Positions 24,033-33,139 are shown, counted from the first letter of the stretch. The stretch: 64,000 bases of DNA from Pelobium manganitolerans (GCF_003609575.1 NZ_MBTA01000023.1:248001-312000); one strand, 5' to 3'. Numbers and translations are program-made. The notes: generated by a model from the sequence alone, not told the origin.

Positions 24033-25217
24033 TTACACCAGCACACGCTTTCTATTTTTTCCTAAAAATTTAAGAATCATAAATCCGAGGACGCCGGCGG
24101 TTACTGATGCCAATAAAATTGAGAATTTGGCCTGCGTTTGATGCTCTACATCTGTAAAAGAAAGTAAGGCGATAAATATCGACATGGTAAAACCTATACC
24201 ACCCAACAAGCCCAAGCCCGCCACCTGAGACCATTTTGTTTGGCTAGGAAGTTTGCTCAACTTTAATTTAACAGAAAGCCAAGAAAAACTAAGTATCCCT
24301 AAAGGTTTACCTATTACTAACCCGCATATAATAGCAATACTTAAACCCGAAGCTACGTTTTCGAACATCTCAGATTCAAAACGGATATTGGTATTTGCAA
24401 TGGCAAAAATGGGCATAATTAAATAATTCACCGGTTTTACTAGTAGGTGCTCTAAGCGCTCCAGGGGTGATTCCTTAGCCGTATCATTTGTCGGGATAGT
24501 GAAAGCAGTAAGTACACCGGCAATGGTAGCATGTATGCCAGAGTGGTGGATAAGGTACCACATCACAATGCCCGGGATAATATAAAAGTATATTTTTTTG
24601 ACTCCGAAATAGTTAAATGCCAACATTAAAACTAGCAATACGGCCGAGTAGCCTAAGTATTGTAAATGAATTTCATTAGAGTAAAAAATCGCGATTACCA
24701 GAATGGCACCCAAATCATCAACAATTGCTAATGCTGTTAAAAAAACTTTTAAGGCATTGGGTACACGGTTGCCCAGCAAAGACAAAATAGCGATGGCAAA
24801 AGCAATGTCTGTAGCCATTGGAATACCCCATCCGTGGCCGGTTTCTGCACTGTGATCAATTGCAAAATAAATTAAGGCCGGCATCAACATCCCGCCCAAA
24901 GCGGCAATAATGGGTAAGCTAGCTTGCTTTATGCTGGATAATTCACCTTCAACCAGCTCTCGCTTAATCTCTAAACCCACCATCAAAAAGAAGATGGCCA
25001 TCAAGCCGTCGTTAATCCACAACAGTACGCTATAATTTAAGTTTAGGCTATCGGTTTCGAAGCCTATTTTAGTGGCTAATAAATCGGCGAAAGCCGGGCC
25101 TAATGATGAGTTTGCGATAATTAAACTGAGGACTACGCAGAGCATCAGCAATATGCCGCCGGTAGATTCGGACTGAAAAAAGTTTTTGAAAGGTTTAAGG
25201 TTGATAATGTGTGCCAT
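24033..25217 (-). CDS. nhaA: Na+/H+ antiporter NhaA
   Basis: A 394-residue inner-membrane antiporter exchanging two H+ for one Na+. Twelve helices are visible. Signatures are the N-terminal FFQSESTGGILLM, FLMVGLEIKRELVEGEL, the ATDIAFA segment, and FLTALAIVDDLGAI with the paired Asp that bind the ion. Length fits NhaA. It is monocistronic, convergent with trpA. Together with the pyrophosphatase at 3-5 kb it suggests active sodium circulation in this organism. Confidence 0.97.
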   Translation of the reverse strand: MAHIINLKPFKNFFQSESTGGILLMLCVVLSLIIANSSLGPAFADLLATKIGFETDSLNLNYSVLLWINDGLMAIFFLMVGLEIKRELVEGELSSIKQASLPIIAALGGMLMPALIYFAIDHSAETGHGWGIPMATDIAFAIAILSLLGNRVPNALKVFLTALAIVDDLGAILVIAIFYSNEIHLQYLGYSAVLLVLMLAFNYFGVKKIYFYIIPGIVMWYLIHHSGIHATIAGVLTAFTIPTNDTAKESPLERLEHLLVKPVNYLIMPIFAIANTNIRFESEMFENVASGLSIAIICGLVIGKPLGILSFSWLSVKLKLSKLPSQTKWSQVAGLGLLGGIGFTMSIFIALLSFTDVEHQTQAKFSILLASVTAGVLGFMILKFLGKNRKRVLV

Positions 25218-25289
25218 ATCTGCTAAAATAGCAAAAGCGCTTAAAAAACTGTTTTAGGGCATAAAAAAAATTAAAAGCCTTTAGGATTG

Positions 25290-25910
25290 TTACAGATAAT
25301 CTTCCAGATTCCCTTTGCCTTCCCTTACAATTTCGAACTCGCCAGAGGTACAATCAATAACCGTAGACGCCAAGTTACCGCCATAACCGCCATCAATTAC
25401 CATGTCCACCTTATCTTCGTATTTCTCATGGATCAATTCGGGGTCTGTAGTGTATTCAATAATTTCATCATCATCGCGGATAGAGGTGGATAGGATCGGG
25501 TTGCCCAGCATTTTTACCAACTGGCGTGCAATATTGTTGTTAGGCACACGGATACCTACTGTTTTTTTCTTACTCGATAAAAGCTTTGGTACCTGATGGC
25601 TAGCATTAAAAATAAACGTGAAGGGACCCGGCAGCGCTTTTTTCAAAATCCTAAAGGTGCTGTTATCTATCGGTTTAATATAGTCTGAAATATGGCTTAA
25701 ATCATAACAAATAAATGAAAAGTTAGCTTTTTCGGGCTTTAAGCCTCTAATCTTGGCAATACGCTCAATAGCCTTTTGATTGGTAATATCGCACCCAAGC
25801 CCATAAACCGTATCGGTAGGATAGATGATGATGCCGCCACGTTTAAGCACGTCAACAATTTGTTCTAAAACCCGCTCATTGGGGTTTTCTTCATAAAGTC
25901 GTATTAACAT
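25290..25910 (-). CDS. Threonylcarbamoyl-AMP synthase (Sua5/YciO/YrdC family)
   Basis: A 206-residue YrdC-domain protein, with GGIIIYPTDTVYGLGCDITNQKAIERI near the N terminus and PGPFTFIF / KTVGIRVPNN further on. The family makes threonylcarbamoyl-AMP from threonine, bicarbonate and ATP for the universal t6A37 tRNA modification. The close paralogue YciO shares this length and fold, so the exact subfamily is uncertain. The enzyme is cytoplasmic and the gene is monocistronic with its own promoter box. Confidence 0.88.
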   Translation of the reverse strand: MLIRLYEENPNERVLEQIVDVLKRGGIIIYPTDTVYGLGCDITNQKAIERIAKIRGLKPEKANFSFICYDLSHISDYIKPIDNSTFRILKKALPGPFTFIFNASHQVPKLLSSKKKTVGIRVPNNNIARQLVKMLGNPILSTSIRDDDEIIEYTTDPELIHEKYEDKVDMVIDGGYGGNLASTVIDCTSGEFEIVREGKGNLEDYL

Positions 25911-25934
25911 ATCCTTTTAGATTCAAAAAGCATA

Positions 25935-25942
25935 CAAAGATA
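25935..25942 (-). promoter_or_regulatory. -7 box for the Sua5-type gene
   Basis: TATCTTTG on the minus strand fits TAnnTTTG and lies 24 bases before the ATG at 25910. No convincing -33 element is seen. Confidence 0.4.
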
Positions 25943-26037
25943 AATTTTTATTATCCATGGGCTATTGTGCGTTGCTGAAAGCTTTTTGGATCTTAAGTTA
26001 GCTAGCTATTTGCCAATAATTGTATATTTTTTTGTAC

Positions 26038-26079
26038 AGTCAAAACCCTTTCTAGGGGCTTTAAAGCCGGTTTTTGACT
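26038..26079. repeat. Intergenic inverted repeat
   Basis: AGTCAAAACC (26038-26047) is complementary, apart from one extra base, to GGTTTTTGACT (26069-26079). Inside is the perfect palindrome GGCTTTAAAGCC. There is no T run, so a terminator is unlikely. It lies in the 237-base spacer upstream of the small gene at 26149 and could be an operator or a small element. Confidence 0.45.
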
Positions 26080-26148
26080 ATTTTATGATGATAATAGAGA
26101 TTTTGGCATCTGTTTAGTAATAGGAAAAGAAAGTTAAACGATATTATT

Positions 26149-26379
26149 ATGAAAGCTACAAACACCAACATTAAAAATTTACTATCAGGTTTTGACATGC
26201 AACTTTTAGCGATTTTGAAAGACGATTTACGTCAGCAAAACCAAAAAATGAAAACAAAGTTGATTAACATGGCTACCCGAAGCTACGATAAAGAATTGTT
26301 GGCGATTATAAAAGCTGATATTAACAAAATGAAAAAAGCGATGGGCGCTAACGAAGGTAATTTAGCACAGGCGGTTTAA
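26149..26379 (+). CDS. Small hypothetical protein with a duplicated motif
   Basis: A 76-residue basic, helical protein. It contains two similar halves: FDMQLLAILKDDLRQQNQK (about 15-33) and YDKELLAIIKADINKMKK (about 46-63), sharing the pattern aromatic-D-x-x-L-L-A-I-h-K-x-D. It has no signal peptide, cysteine or known family. The gene precedes algH on the same strand with a 67-base gap. Repeated pairs of this kind can form a helical hairpin or dimer; the role is unknown. Confidence 0.7.
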   Translation: MKATNTNIKNLLSGFDMQLLAILKDDLRQQNQKMKTKLINMATRSYDKELLAIIKADINKMKKAMGANEGNLAQAV

Positions 26380-26446
26380 TACAAAGCCCAAATGTAAAAT
26401 TCCCGAGAGTTCCACGAGCTTTAAAAATAATTTATTTTATTTGAAT

Positions 26447-27010
26447 ATGCTCAGTACTGTACTACCACAAAAAGGAAAACTATTAATCTCGGAACCATTT
26501 ATGGCCGACCCTAACTTTCAGCGTACGGTGGTTTTAATTACCGAAAATACAGAAGAAGGTACAGTGGGTTATGTGCTAAACCAAAAAAGCAACTATTTAT
26601 TAAAAGATTTAATTGCCGACTGTTGGGACGCTGATTTTGAGGTTTTTATTGGCGGTCCAGTTGCTCCAGATACCTTGCATTTTGTGCATAAAAGACCCGA
26701 TTTAATTTCGGGCGGGGCAGATTTAGGAAATGGCCTTTACTGGGGAGGCGATTTTGAAATCTTAAAAAGCGAAATCAATAATTATCGCATAAAAGCAGAT
26801 GAAATTAAATTTTTCATCGGCTACTCTGGCTGGTCCAAAAACCAATTAGAAGATGAGTTAGAAATGAACGCGTGGATTGTTTCAGATAAATTTAACCCCG
26901 ATATGCTTCTAGAAAATGGAGAAGTAAACATCTGGAAAGAGGCGGTGTTGAATATGGGCGTTAAATATGCCCACATTACAAACTTTCCGCAAGACCCAAG
27001 TTTAAATTAA
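26447..27010 (+). CDS. YqgE/AlgH family protein
   Basis: From ATG 26447 a 187-residue protein of the YqgE/AlgH (UPF0301) family: GKLLISEPFMADPNFQRTVVLITE at the start, GTVGYVLNQ, VFIGGPVAPDTLHFVHK, and FFIGYSGWSKNQLEDELEMNAW. The fold is known but the function is not firmly established; it is often described as a putative transcriptional regulator. TTG 26441 is an alternative start adding two residues. It is convergent with purE, with a 4-base overlap of the stops. Confidence 0.93.
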   Translation: MLSTVLPQKGKLLISEPFMADPNFQRTVVLITENTEEGTVGYVLNQKSNYLLKDLIADCWDADFEVFIGGPVAPDTLHFVHKRPDLISGGADLGNGLYWGGDFEILKSEINNYRIKADEIKFFIGYSGWSKNQLEDELEMNAWIVSDKFNPDMLLENGEVNIWKEAVLNMGVKYAHITNFPQDPSLN

Positions 27011-27522
27011 AAAGAGCAAGCATAGCCTTCTGATTTTAAACCTTCGGCAGATTCCTCTACTTTACTTTTTAAATCATTTTTAAACGCTATTAAACGCTGT
27101 GCCAAGGCATCATCAGCCACGCTTAATATTTGCGCCGCCAAAATACCAGCATTTTTTGCCGCATTTAACGCTACGGTTGCCACAGGAATGCCGTTGGGCA
27201 TTTGTAAAATAGATAAAACCGAATCCCAGCCATCAATAGAATTGCTTGATTTTACCGGCACGCCAACAACCGGCACAGAGGTAATAGAAGCCACCATTCC
27301 GGGCAAATGCGCAGCACCGCCGGCACCCGCAATAATCACTTTTAAACCACGGTCTGCTGCTTGTTTGGCATAATCAAACATCCGCTCTGGCGTGCGGTGC
27401 GCCGATACTACCGTGAGTTCGTATTGTACTCCAAGCTCTTGTAAAACCTTCGCCGCATCGTCCATAATATTTAAGTCGGACTTGCTGCCCATGATTATGC
27501 CTACTTTAACGTTATTGCTCAT
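27007..27522 (-). CDS. purE: N5-carboxyaminoimidazole ribonucleotide mutase
   Basis: A 171-residue class I PurE, converting N5-CAIR to CAIR in purine synthesis. It has the N-terminal VGIIMGSKSDLNIMDDA, the catalytic VVSAHRTPERMFDYA, the loop AGAGGAAHLPGMVAS, and the conserved GWDSVLSILQMPNGIPVATV. The presence of purK just upstream (3-base gap) confirms the PurE/PurK route. It ends convergently with the algH gene. Confidence 0.97.
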   Translation of the reverse strand: MSNNVKVGIIMGSKSDLNIMDDAAKVLQELGVQYELTVVSAHRTPERMFDYAKQAADRGLKVIIAGAGGAAHLPGMVASITSVPVVGVPVKSSNSIDGWDSVLSILQMPNGIPVATVALNAAKNAGILAAQILSVADDALAQRLIAFKNDLKSKVEESAEGLKSEGYACSF

Positions 27523-27525
27523 TTT

Positions 27526-28662
27526 TTATGCTTTTACTTTGATGGTGTCTTTAATAAATTTGGCTTTCTCGATAGCACGCTCGCGGTCTTCATCTACCAC
27601 GGTAATATGACCCATTTTGCGGAACGGCTTGGTAAATTTTTTTCCGTAAAGATGCACATATACGCCTTCCTTTTCTAAAATTTCCTCTAAGCCTTCATAA
27701 ACTGCTTCGCCCTCGTAATTTGCTTCGCCCAGTAAGTTAATCATCAAAGCATTGGCAATCGCTTTGGTATCGCCCAAAGGCAAATTAAAAATTGCGCGGA
27801 TGTGCTGGCCAAATTGTGAGGTATAGTTGCCTTCAATAGTTTGGTGGCCACTGTTGTGCGGACGTGGTGCAAGCTCGTTCACTAAAATCTGATGGTCTTT
27901 AGTAAGGAACATTTCAACCGCCAATAAACCCACCATACTAAGTCCCGAAGCAATGTTTTTCGCTATTTCCTCAGCCTGTTGCTGAATTTCGAAACTATAA
28001 GTGGACGGAGAAATCAGAAATTCTACCAGATTTGCTTCGGGATTAAAGTCCATCTCCACCATCGGGAAAGTTTTCATCTCGCCATTTGCATTGCGCGCAA
28101 CAATCACAGCAATTTCTTTTTCAAATTCAACCATGCTTTCTGCTAAAGAGGGTTGCTCAAATGCGTCCTCCAAATCTTTTTCTGATGCGATTTTTTTTAC
28201 GCCTTTACCATCGTAGCCGTCCTTACGCAATTTTTGAATAAACGGGAAAGGCAACTCTGCGGCAATTAACTGCTCGCGTGTGTTAAACAGCTGAAAAGCA
28301 GCCGTAGGGATGTCGTTTTCTTTAAAAAACTGTTTTTGTAAACCTTTATCTTGTATTAATCGGATGATTCGCGGTTGCGGATAAACGGTTACGCCCTCCT
28401 TTTCTAATTGCTCAAGCGCCTCAATGTTTACTTTTTCAATTTCGATGGTAATTAAATCCAAGTATTTACCAAAATTGTAAACCGTTTCATAATCGCCAAT
28501 AGAACCCACCTCAAAATAATCGCAAATGTTTTTACAAGGCGCATCCGCATCGGGATCTAAAACGCTGACATGGATGTTATAATTTATCGTTTCCTGTATA
28601 AGCATTCGGCCAAGCTGTCCGCCACCTAGAATGCCCAAACGGCTTTGTGAAATTGATTTCAT
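27526..28662 (-). CDS. purK: N5-carboxyaminoimidazole ribonucleotide synthase
   Basis: A 378-residue ATP-grasp enzyme that forms N5-CAIR from AIR, ATP and bicarbonate. It begins RLGILGGGQLGRMLIQE, has the ATP-grasp lysines around FPFIQKLRKDGYDGKG, and the metal-binding end VNELAPRPHNSGHQTIEG with the typical PurK signature. It is followed by purE three bases later. Upstream, nuoB ends 24 bases before it on the same strand, so it may be cotranscribed with nuoAB. Confidence 0.97.
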   Translation of the reverse strand: MKSISQSRLGILGGGQLGRMLIQETINYNIHVSVLDPDADAPCKNICDYFEVGSIGDYETVYNFGKYLDLITIEIEKVNIEALEQLEKEGVTVYPQPRIIRLIQDKGLQKQFFKENDIPTAAFQLFNTREQLIAAELPFPFIQKLRKDGYDGKGVKKIASEKDLEDAFEQPSLAESMVEFEKEIAVIVARNANGEMKTFPMVEMDFNPEANLVEFLISPSTYSFEIQQQAEEIAKNIASGLSMVGLLAVEMFLTKDHQILVNELAPRPHNSGHQTIEGNYTSQFGQHIRAIFNLPLGDTKAIANALMINLLGEANYEGEAVYEGLEEILEKEGVYVHLYGKKFTKPFRKMGHITVVDEDRERAIEKAKFIKDTIKVKA

Positions 28663-28686
28663 GAATATTTTTGTTGCTGATGAAGC

Positions 28687-29169
28687 TTACATCGCTGCTA
28701 AGCTCTCTTTTTCAATCTTTTTTTGAAGTTCTAAAAATCCGCCAATTAAGGCTTCTGGCCTTGGGGGGCAGCCTTGTACATAAATGTCAACCGGGATGAT
28801 ACGGTCAACACCTTTTACCACGTGGTATCCGTGTTCCCAGTAAGGGCCACCGCAGTTAGAGCAAGATCCCATAGAAATCACATATTTAGGTTCGGGCATT
28901 TGCTCGTATAGTTTTTTTATCCTTTCGGCCATTTTAAAAGTTACCGTACCAGCAATAATCATAACGTCCGCTTGTCTCGGCGAAGGGCGCGGAAACACGC
29001 CGAAGCGGTCTAAATCAAAATTAGATGCCATAGAACCCATCATTTCAATTGCGCAACAGGCTAAACCAAAGCTTAAAGGCCACAGAGAAGATAATCTTGC
29101 CCAGTTCATCAAGTCATCAAGCTTGGTAACTACAATGCCGGTGCTTTCTAACTGTTTTTCTAAACTCAT
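28687..29169 (-). CDS. nuoB: NADH-quinone oxidoreductase subunit B
   Basis: A 160-residue complex I subunit carrying the N2 [4Fe-4S] cluster, the last in the electron path to quinone. The cluster ligands are the adjacent cysteines in [10 protein letters not shown], plus those in [11 protein letters not shown] and [12 protein letters not shown]. It overlaps nuoA by 4 bases. The next gene downstream is purK, not nuoC, so this pair is separated from the remaining nuo genes. Confidence 0.97.
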   Translation of the reverse strand: MSLEKQLESTGIVVTKLDDLMNWARLSSLWPLSFGLACCAIEMMGSMASNFDLDRFGVFPRPSPRQADVMIIAGTVTFKMAERIKKLYEQMPEPKYVISMGSCSNCGGPYWEHGYHVVKGVDRIIPVDIYVQGCPPRPEALIGGFLELQKKIEKESLAAM

Positions 29170-29735
29170 GCTTTCTTAAATCGGGGTACAAATTTAGGTT
29201 TGCTCACCACAGGCGTTGCAACTTTCTCCGTTTCTGGCTCCACTTTATTTTTAAATGGAACGTAAACTTCCTTATTTATTGCTTCGTATGCACTCAAAGG
29301 AATAGCGGTGTCTGTGCTTACCGCAGTTGGCTTCGGTTTTATCCAATCCAAATCTTTCTTACGCCATACGTAAACTAAGCCCAATATCAATATGCTTAAA
29401 AAGCCTAGCATCTCGGTAAAGCTAAGCCATCCCCAACGGGCATCAGCGGCAATAAGTTCAGAGTCGGCAAAAACGGTAGCCCACGGAAAAACGAAGATCA
29501 TCTCTACATCAAATAGCAAAAAAATAAGTGCTATCACGTAAAAACGGCTGTTAAACTGTAGCCAAGAGCTCCCGCTAGGTTCTTCACCACATTCATAAGA
29601 GCTGTTTTTTTCTGGGTTTGGATGATTTGGCGACAACAGATGATTTACAAAATAAGCGCCGCCCATAGCTAAAAGCCCAGTAATTAAAAAGATGATTACT
29701 TTGCCAAACTCGGTAATACTGGAGACTTCTTCCAT
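29166..29735 (-). CDS. nuoA: NADH-quinone oxidoreductase subunit A
   Basis: A 189-residue membrane subunit of complex I with three helices. Family markers are [19 protein letters not shown] and the [22 protein letters not shown] segment. The protein is longer than typical NuoA (about 120-150) because of an approximately 60-residue C-terminal hydrophilic extension rich in Pro, Val and Lys. A TAACTTTG box lies only four bases before the ATG. It overlaps nuoB by 4 bases. Confidence 0.95.
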   Translation of the reverse strand: MEEVSSITEFGKVIIFLITGLLAMGGAYFVNHLLSPNHPNPEKNSSYECGEEPSGSSWLQFNSRFYVIALIFLLFDVEMIFVFPWATVFADSELIAADARWGWLSFTEMLGFLSILILGLVYVWRKKDLDWIKPKPTAVSTDTAIPLSAYEAINKEVYVPFKNKVEPETEKVATPVVSKPKFVPRFKKA

Positions 29736-29739
29736 AAGG

Positions 29740-29747
29740 CAAAGTTA
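29740..29747 (-). promoter_or_regulatory. -7 box directly before nuoA
   Basis: TAACTTTG on the minus strand ends four bases before the ATG at 29735. With the usual distance from the -7 box to the transcription start, the mRNA would have no or almost no leader. Confidence 0.45.
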
Positions 29748-29809
29748 ACTAATGAGGCCGTATTTTTCTTAAATATTACAGATATGATTTTTAAATGCCA
29801 TTTTTGACC

Positions 29810-31000
29810 ATGGATTTTGATGCGCTTATTATTGGCGGCGGTGCTTGTGGATTAATGTGTGCTGTACAAGCCGGATTTTTAGGAAAAAGAACCCTTATAC
29901 TGGAGCGCAATGCGCAGGTCGGAGCAAAAATTTTAATATCCGGCGGCGGTAGGTGTAATTATACGAATCTAAATACCTCTGCCAATAATTTCATATCCGC
30001 TAATCCACATTTTGTAAAATCGGCTTTGTCGCAGTGGACGGTTAATGATACCATCTCCTTTTTTGAAAGCTACGGGATTTATGGTGCCGAGAAAACACTG
30101 GGGCAACTTTTTCCGGAGAGTAATAAGGCTAAAGATATTGTACAGGTTTTTATTAGCCTTTGCCAACAGTTAGCGCAGAAAATTTACGTAAACAGCACCG
30201 TAACTGATGTGCAAAAAGCCGCGGACGGGTTTGAAGTTTTTTACGAGCAAGGAAGCAAAAAGCAGAGCATTAAAGTGCCGAAAGTAGTTTTTGCTAGCGG
30301 CGGTTTACCGATAGCTAAAATGGGAGCTACAGATTTTGCGTTGCGGATGGCCAAAAAAATGGCATTGCAAATTGAAAAAACTGCTCCCGCATTGGTTCCG
30401 CTAACGATAACGGGCAATCAACAAAGTTTTTTTGCTAACCTTTCGGGCAACGCTATTTTCTCGCGGGTTAGTTTGCCACATATCAGTTTTGAAGAAAACA
30501 TTTTGTTTACGCACTGGGGCTTAAGTGGCCCGGCAATTTTGCAGATATCTAGCTACTGGCGACCGGGCGATATTTTAGAAATAGATTTATTGCCTAAAAA
30601 CAATATTATCGATTTAATAGAAGCCGAGCGCAAGATCAACGGAAAAAAGAGCTTAGGTGTTTTTTTAACCCGTTTTTACACCAAAAAGTTTGTAGAGGCT
30701 TTGGCCAATGAAATTCCGCTCCCTAAAAATTTGGCGTCTTTATCTAAAACAGAGCTACAAACCATACACCAGCTTTTCCATCATTTTAAGGTTAAGCCTG
30801 CCGGCGATAAAGGTTACGATAAAGCCGAAGTAATGCGCGGAGGCGTATCCACAGATGAACTTTCATCTAAAACTTTGGAAAGTAAACAAGTGGCGGGTTT
30901 GTATTTTGGTGGCGAATGTGTAGATGTTACAGGTTGGCTAGGTGGGTACAACTTTCAGTGGGCTTGGGCCTCGGGTTTTGTAATTGCACAACATATCTGA
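29810..31000 (+). CDS. HI0933-family FAD-dependent oxidoreductase
   Basis: From ATG 29810 a 396-residue flavoprotein of the HI0933-like / aminoacetone-oxidase-like family. The FAD-binding DALIIGGGACGLMCAVQAG opens the protein, followed by VGAKILISGGGRCNYTN, a marker of this family, and GGECVDVTGWLGGYNFQWAWASG at the C terminus. The physiological substrate is not established; members are cytoplasmic. ATG 29795 would add five residues and is less like the family start. Confidence 0.93.
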   Translation: MDFDALIIGGGACGLMCAVQAGFLGKRTLILERNAQVGAKILISGGGRCNYTNLNTSANNFISANPHFVKSALSQWTVNDTISFFESYGIYGAEKTLGQLFPESNKAKDIVQVFISLCQQLAQKIYVNSTVTDVQKAADGFEVFYEQGSKKQSIKVPKVVFASGGLPIAKMGATDFALRMAKKMALQIEKTAPALVPLTITGNQQSFFANLSGNAIFSRVSLPHISFEENILFTHWGLSGPAILQISSYWRPGDILEIDLLPKNNIIDLIEAERKINGKKSLGVFLTRFYTKKFVEALANEIPLPKNLASLSKTELQTIHQLFHHFKVKPAGDKGYDKAEVMRGGVSTDELSSKTLESKQVAGLYFGGECVDVTGWLGGYNFQWAWASGFVIAQHI

Positions 31001-31117
31001 TTTATAAAATCTTCTCCAAAAGAAGTTGTCTAAGTTTTTTAACAAAAGCAAAAGCTTATGGGTTAAATTTCCGTTTCTGTATCAAAACATTTGTTGCATT
31101 TAGCGGTTATGTAATTT

Positions 31118-31594
31118 ATGGAGCTTAAAAATCAGCAGACTAAAGTTTTACGGGGTAAAAATGTTTTAGATTTACTTTGCGACGAGTGCAGTGCTTTAGG
31201 CGAAAAGGCTTTTATTGTTTTTGCAGATCCAGAGGTAAAGCAGTCGGGTTTGTATGCCCGTGTAGTTTCTTTGTTGAACATTTGCGGCACCCAGCACGTA
31301 ACGTTTGAGTGCTTGAGTAAACAGTTGTGTAGTAAAGAACTTAAAACAGCCAATGAAATAGCCCGTAACCACAGTGTGGATATGTTGTTGGCCATAGGCA
31401 ATCAGCAACTTTCTGAATTTAGCCAGCAACTTTCGCTGAATTTTTTTGAACAACCTAATCAGCCTTCCGCGCATTTACCTATAATTTCTATTTGGGCAAA
31501 TCAAAACTATTCGTTTAAAAACGATTGTAAGGATCATCGTAGCCATCTGGTGTTGCCAAAACCGGTAGCGCACTTTACGGATTTTGAGCTATAA
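31118..31594 (+). CDS. Short protein resembling the N-terminal domain of iron-type alcohol dehydrogenases
   Basis: A 158-residue protein. The stretch KAFIVFADPEVKQSGLYARVV, then NEIARNHSVDMLLAIGNQQ, follows the pattern of the N-terminal Rossmann-like domain of group III (iron-dependent) alcohol dehydrogenases. That family has an AxIGGGS nucleotide motif; here it is AIGNQQLSE, so the Gly-rich loop is lost. It stops right after the segment matching IPVITIPTT, without the metal-binding C-terminal domain, and a terminator follows at once. It is probably a degenerate or repurposed half-enzyme; the similarity is from pattern alone. Confidence 0.55.
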   Translation: MELKNQQTKVLRGKNVLDLLCDECSALGEKAFIVFADPEVKQSGLYARVVSLLNICGTQHVTFECLSKQLCSKELKTANEIARNHSVDMLLAIGNQQLSEFSQQLSLNFFEQPNQPSAHLPIISIWANQNYSFKNDCKDHRSHLVLPKPVAHFTDFEL

Positions 31595-31628
31595 AAAAAT
31601 CCCGTTCTTTTTTCAAAAACGGGATTTT
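31595..31628. terminator. Terminator after the 31118 gene
   Basis: AAAAATCCCGTT and AACGGGATTTT form a stem around TCTTTTTTCAAA, with A and T tracts on both sides; it can serve the rightward gene and the leftward small membrane-protein gene. Confidence 0.75.
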
Positions 31629-31649
31629 CTATTCGTTACGACGATGTTT

Positions 31650-31868
31650 TTATCCGCGGTTATTACGTTGTCTGTAATCAGGTAAAGAATTTGCGAGCAT
31701 TACTACACCAACACCAAATACAGCTAAACCACCAAAAAACCAACCAGCGGCCGCATGTGTTCCGCTACTAGAATCTGCCGGGTTAAATGAATGTGCGTTA
31801 GTTAACACTATAGAGCCCACTACGATTAGGATGCCGATGACAAGGATAATGGTACCGATATTTTTCAT
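31650..31868 (-). CDS. Small two-helix membrane protein, hypothetical
   Basis: A 72-residue protein with two transmembrane helices (about 4-24 and 41-62), a short Asn/Ser/Asp-rich loop between them, and a basic C terminus (YRQRNNRG). Both termini are likely cytoplasmic. It has no recognised family; similar two-helix proteins are common in Bacteroidetes. It stands alone between a terminator and corA. Confidence 0.75.
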   Translation of the reverse strand: MKNIGTIILVIGILIVVGSIVLTNAHSFNPADSSSGTHAAAGWFFGGLAVFGVGVVMLANSLPDYRQRNNRG

Positions 31869-31993
31869 CTTTTTTTATTGTTTGCTTTTTACACAACTAT
31901 CAAACTTGAGTGCGATAGTTGAAAGTTTCTGTCTTTTATTTTGTGCCAAATATAGTTAAAATTTGATTGCTTTAATTTTAAATTGCATTGTTT

Positions 31994-33139
31994 TTAATTC
32001 TTAAACCATCCTTTCCGGGCAAAATACCAAATCTGCGCCAGGGCAATTATGGCCATTAAAACCAATACGTAAACGTAAGCGTTTTCGATATATAGTTCGG
32101 GCATGTTGCCTCTTAATATTTCGCCGGTTTTTGGGTTTTCATAAGCAAAGTTCATCCCGTAAACACCCGCAATAAACGTTAATGGGATAAATACTGCCGA
32201 AATAATGGTTAAAGTTTTCATTACCTCGTTCATCCGGTTGCTCATCAAAGAGAGGTATAAATCAAGCAATCCGGTTGATGCCTCACGCATACTTTCTATC
32301 AAATCTATAATTTGTACGGTATGGTCATAAGCATCGCGTAAGTAAAGCCGAGTTTCTTCATTAACCAGCGGGCTGTTTAAACGCATCAGGTCATTAATCT
32401 TATCCCGCTCGGGCCAGGCCGCACGCCGCATCGCTATCATCAGCTTTTTAACACCTTGTATGCGGTACATTAAATATTTATGCGGTTTTTGGTACAAATG
32501 GTCCTCCACCATCTCCATTTCATCGCCAATACGGTTTATGATGCTAAAGTAATGGTCAATAACGGTATCCATCAAAGCGTACATGAGATAGGAGGGGCCC
32601 AACTTTCGGATATTTCCGTTGGTGTTTTTGCGCAGTCGCAGGCGTACAGGGTCCAGCACATCTTTGTAATCTTCCTGAAAGCTGATCAGTAGACGGTCAA
32701 ACAGCAGAAACGAAAGCTGCTCGTTGTTTAACTGTAAACCTTTATCCAATTCCAGCATTCGGCTAACGATAAAGCTGTAGCCATTGTGTTCATCGTTCTT
32801 TGGTCTTTGGTGGATGTTCACAATATCTTCCATCACCAAATTGCTAATTCCGAATTTTTGCTGTATAAAGTTGAGCACCTCTTGCGATCCTAAGCCGCGC
32901 ACATCTACCCAATGGAAGCAATCGGGATGTTTATCTGTAAAAGCGAAAGCCTCTTCTACGCTCTCTGTTTCTGTTTCTTCCAAAAAATCAGTTTTGTAAG
33001 AAAAAACAAATATTTTGCTCGGCACGGCATTCTCCATAATCAGGAAACTGCCGGGGATGGCACCCGGCAAGCCCATCCTTTTACGGCGCACCACATTGAT
33101 GCGTGGCACTTTAATATTAGAAAGCGGTACTTTTATCAT
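31994..33139 (-). CDS. corA: CorA-family magnesium/cobalt transporter
   Basis: A 381-residue member of the CorA family. The large N-terminal cytoplasmic domain is followed by two C-terminal helices with the selectivity motif FIAGVYGMNFAYENP between them. It forms a pentameric channel for Mg2+ (and Co2+/Ni2+). Length is close to that of CorA rather than ZntB. It follows wbqC by 17 bases on the same strand and is probably cotranscribed with it. No M-box-like leader was noticed. Confidence 0.96.
   Translation of the reverse strand: MIKVPLSNIKVPRINVVRRKRMGLPGAIPGSFLIMENAVPSKIFVFSYKTDFLEETETESVEEAFAFTDKHPDCFHWVDVRGLGSQEVLNFIQQKFGISNLVMEDIVNIHQRPKNDEHNGYSFIVSRMLELDKGLQLNNEQLSFLLFDRLLISFQEDYKDVLDPVRLRLRKNTNGNIRKLGPSYLMYALMDTVIDHYFSIINRIGDEMEMVEDHLYQKPHKYLMYRIQGVKKLMIAMRRAAWPERDKINDLMRLNSPLVNEETRLYLRDAYDHTVQIIDLIESMREASTGLLDLYLSLMSNRMNEVMKTLTIISAVFIPLTFIAGVYGMNFAYENPKTGEILRGNMPELYIENAYVYVLVLMAIIALAQIWYFARKGWFKN

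Noticed and set aside
26038-26079. Rho-independent terminator
   Set aside because: The hairpin has no following T run and lies between divergent genes, where no transcript needs to end.
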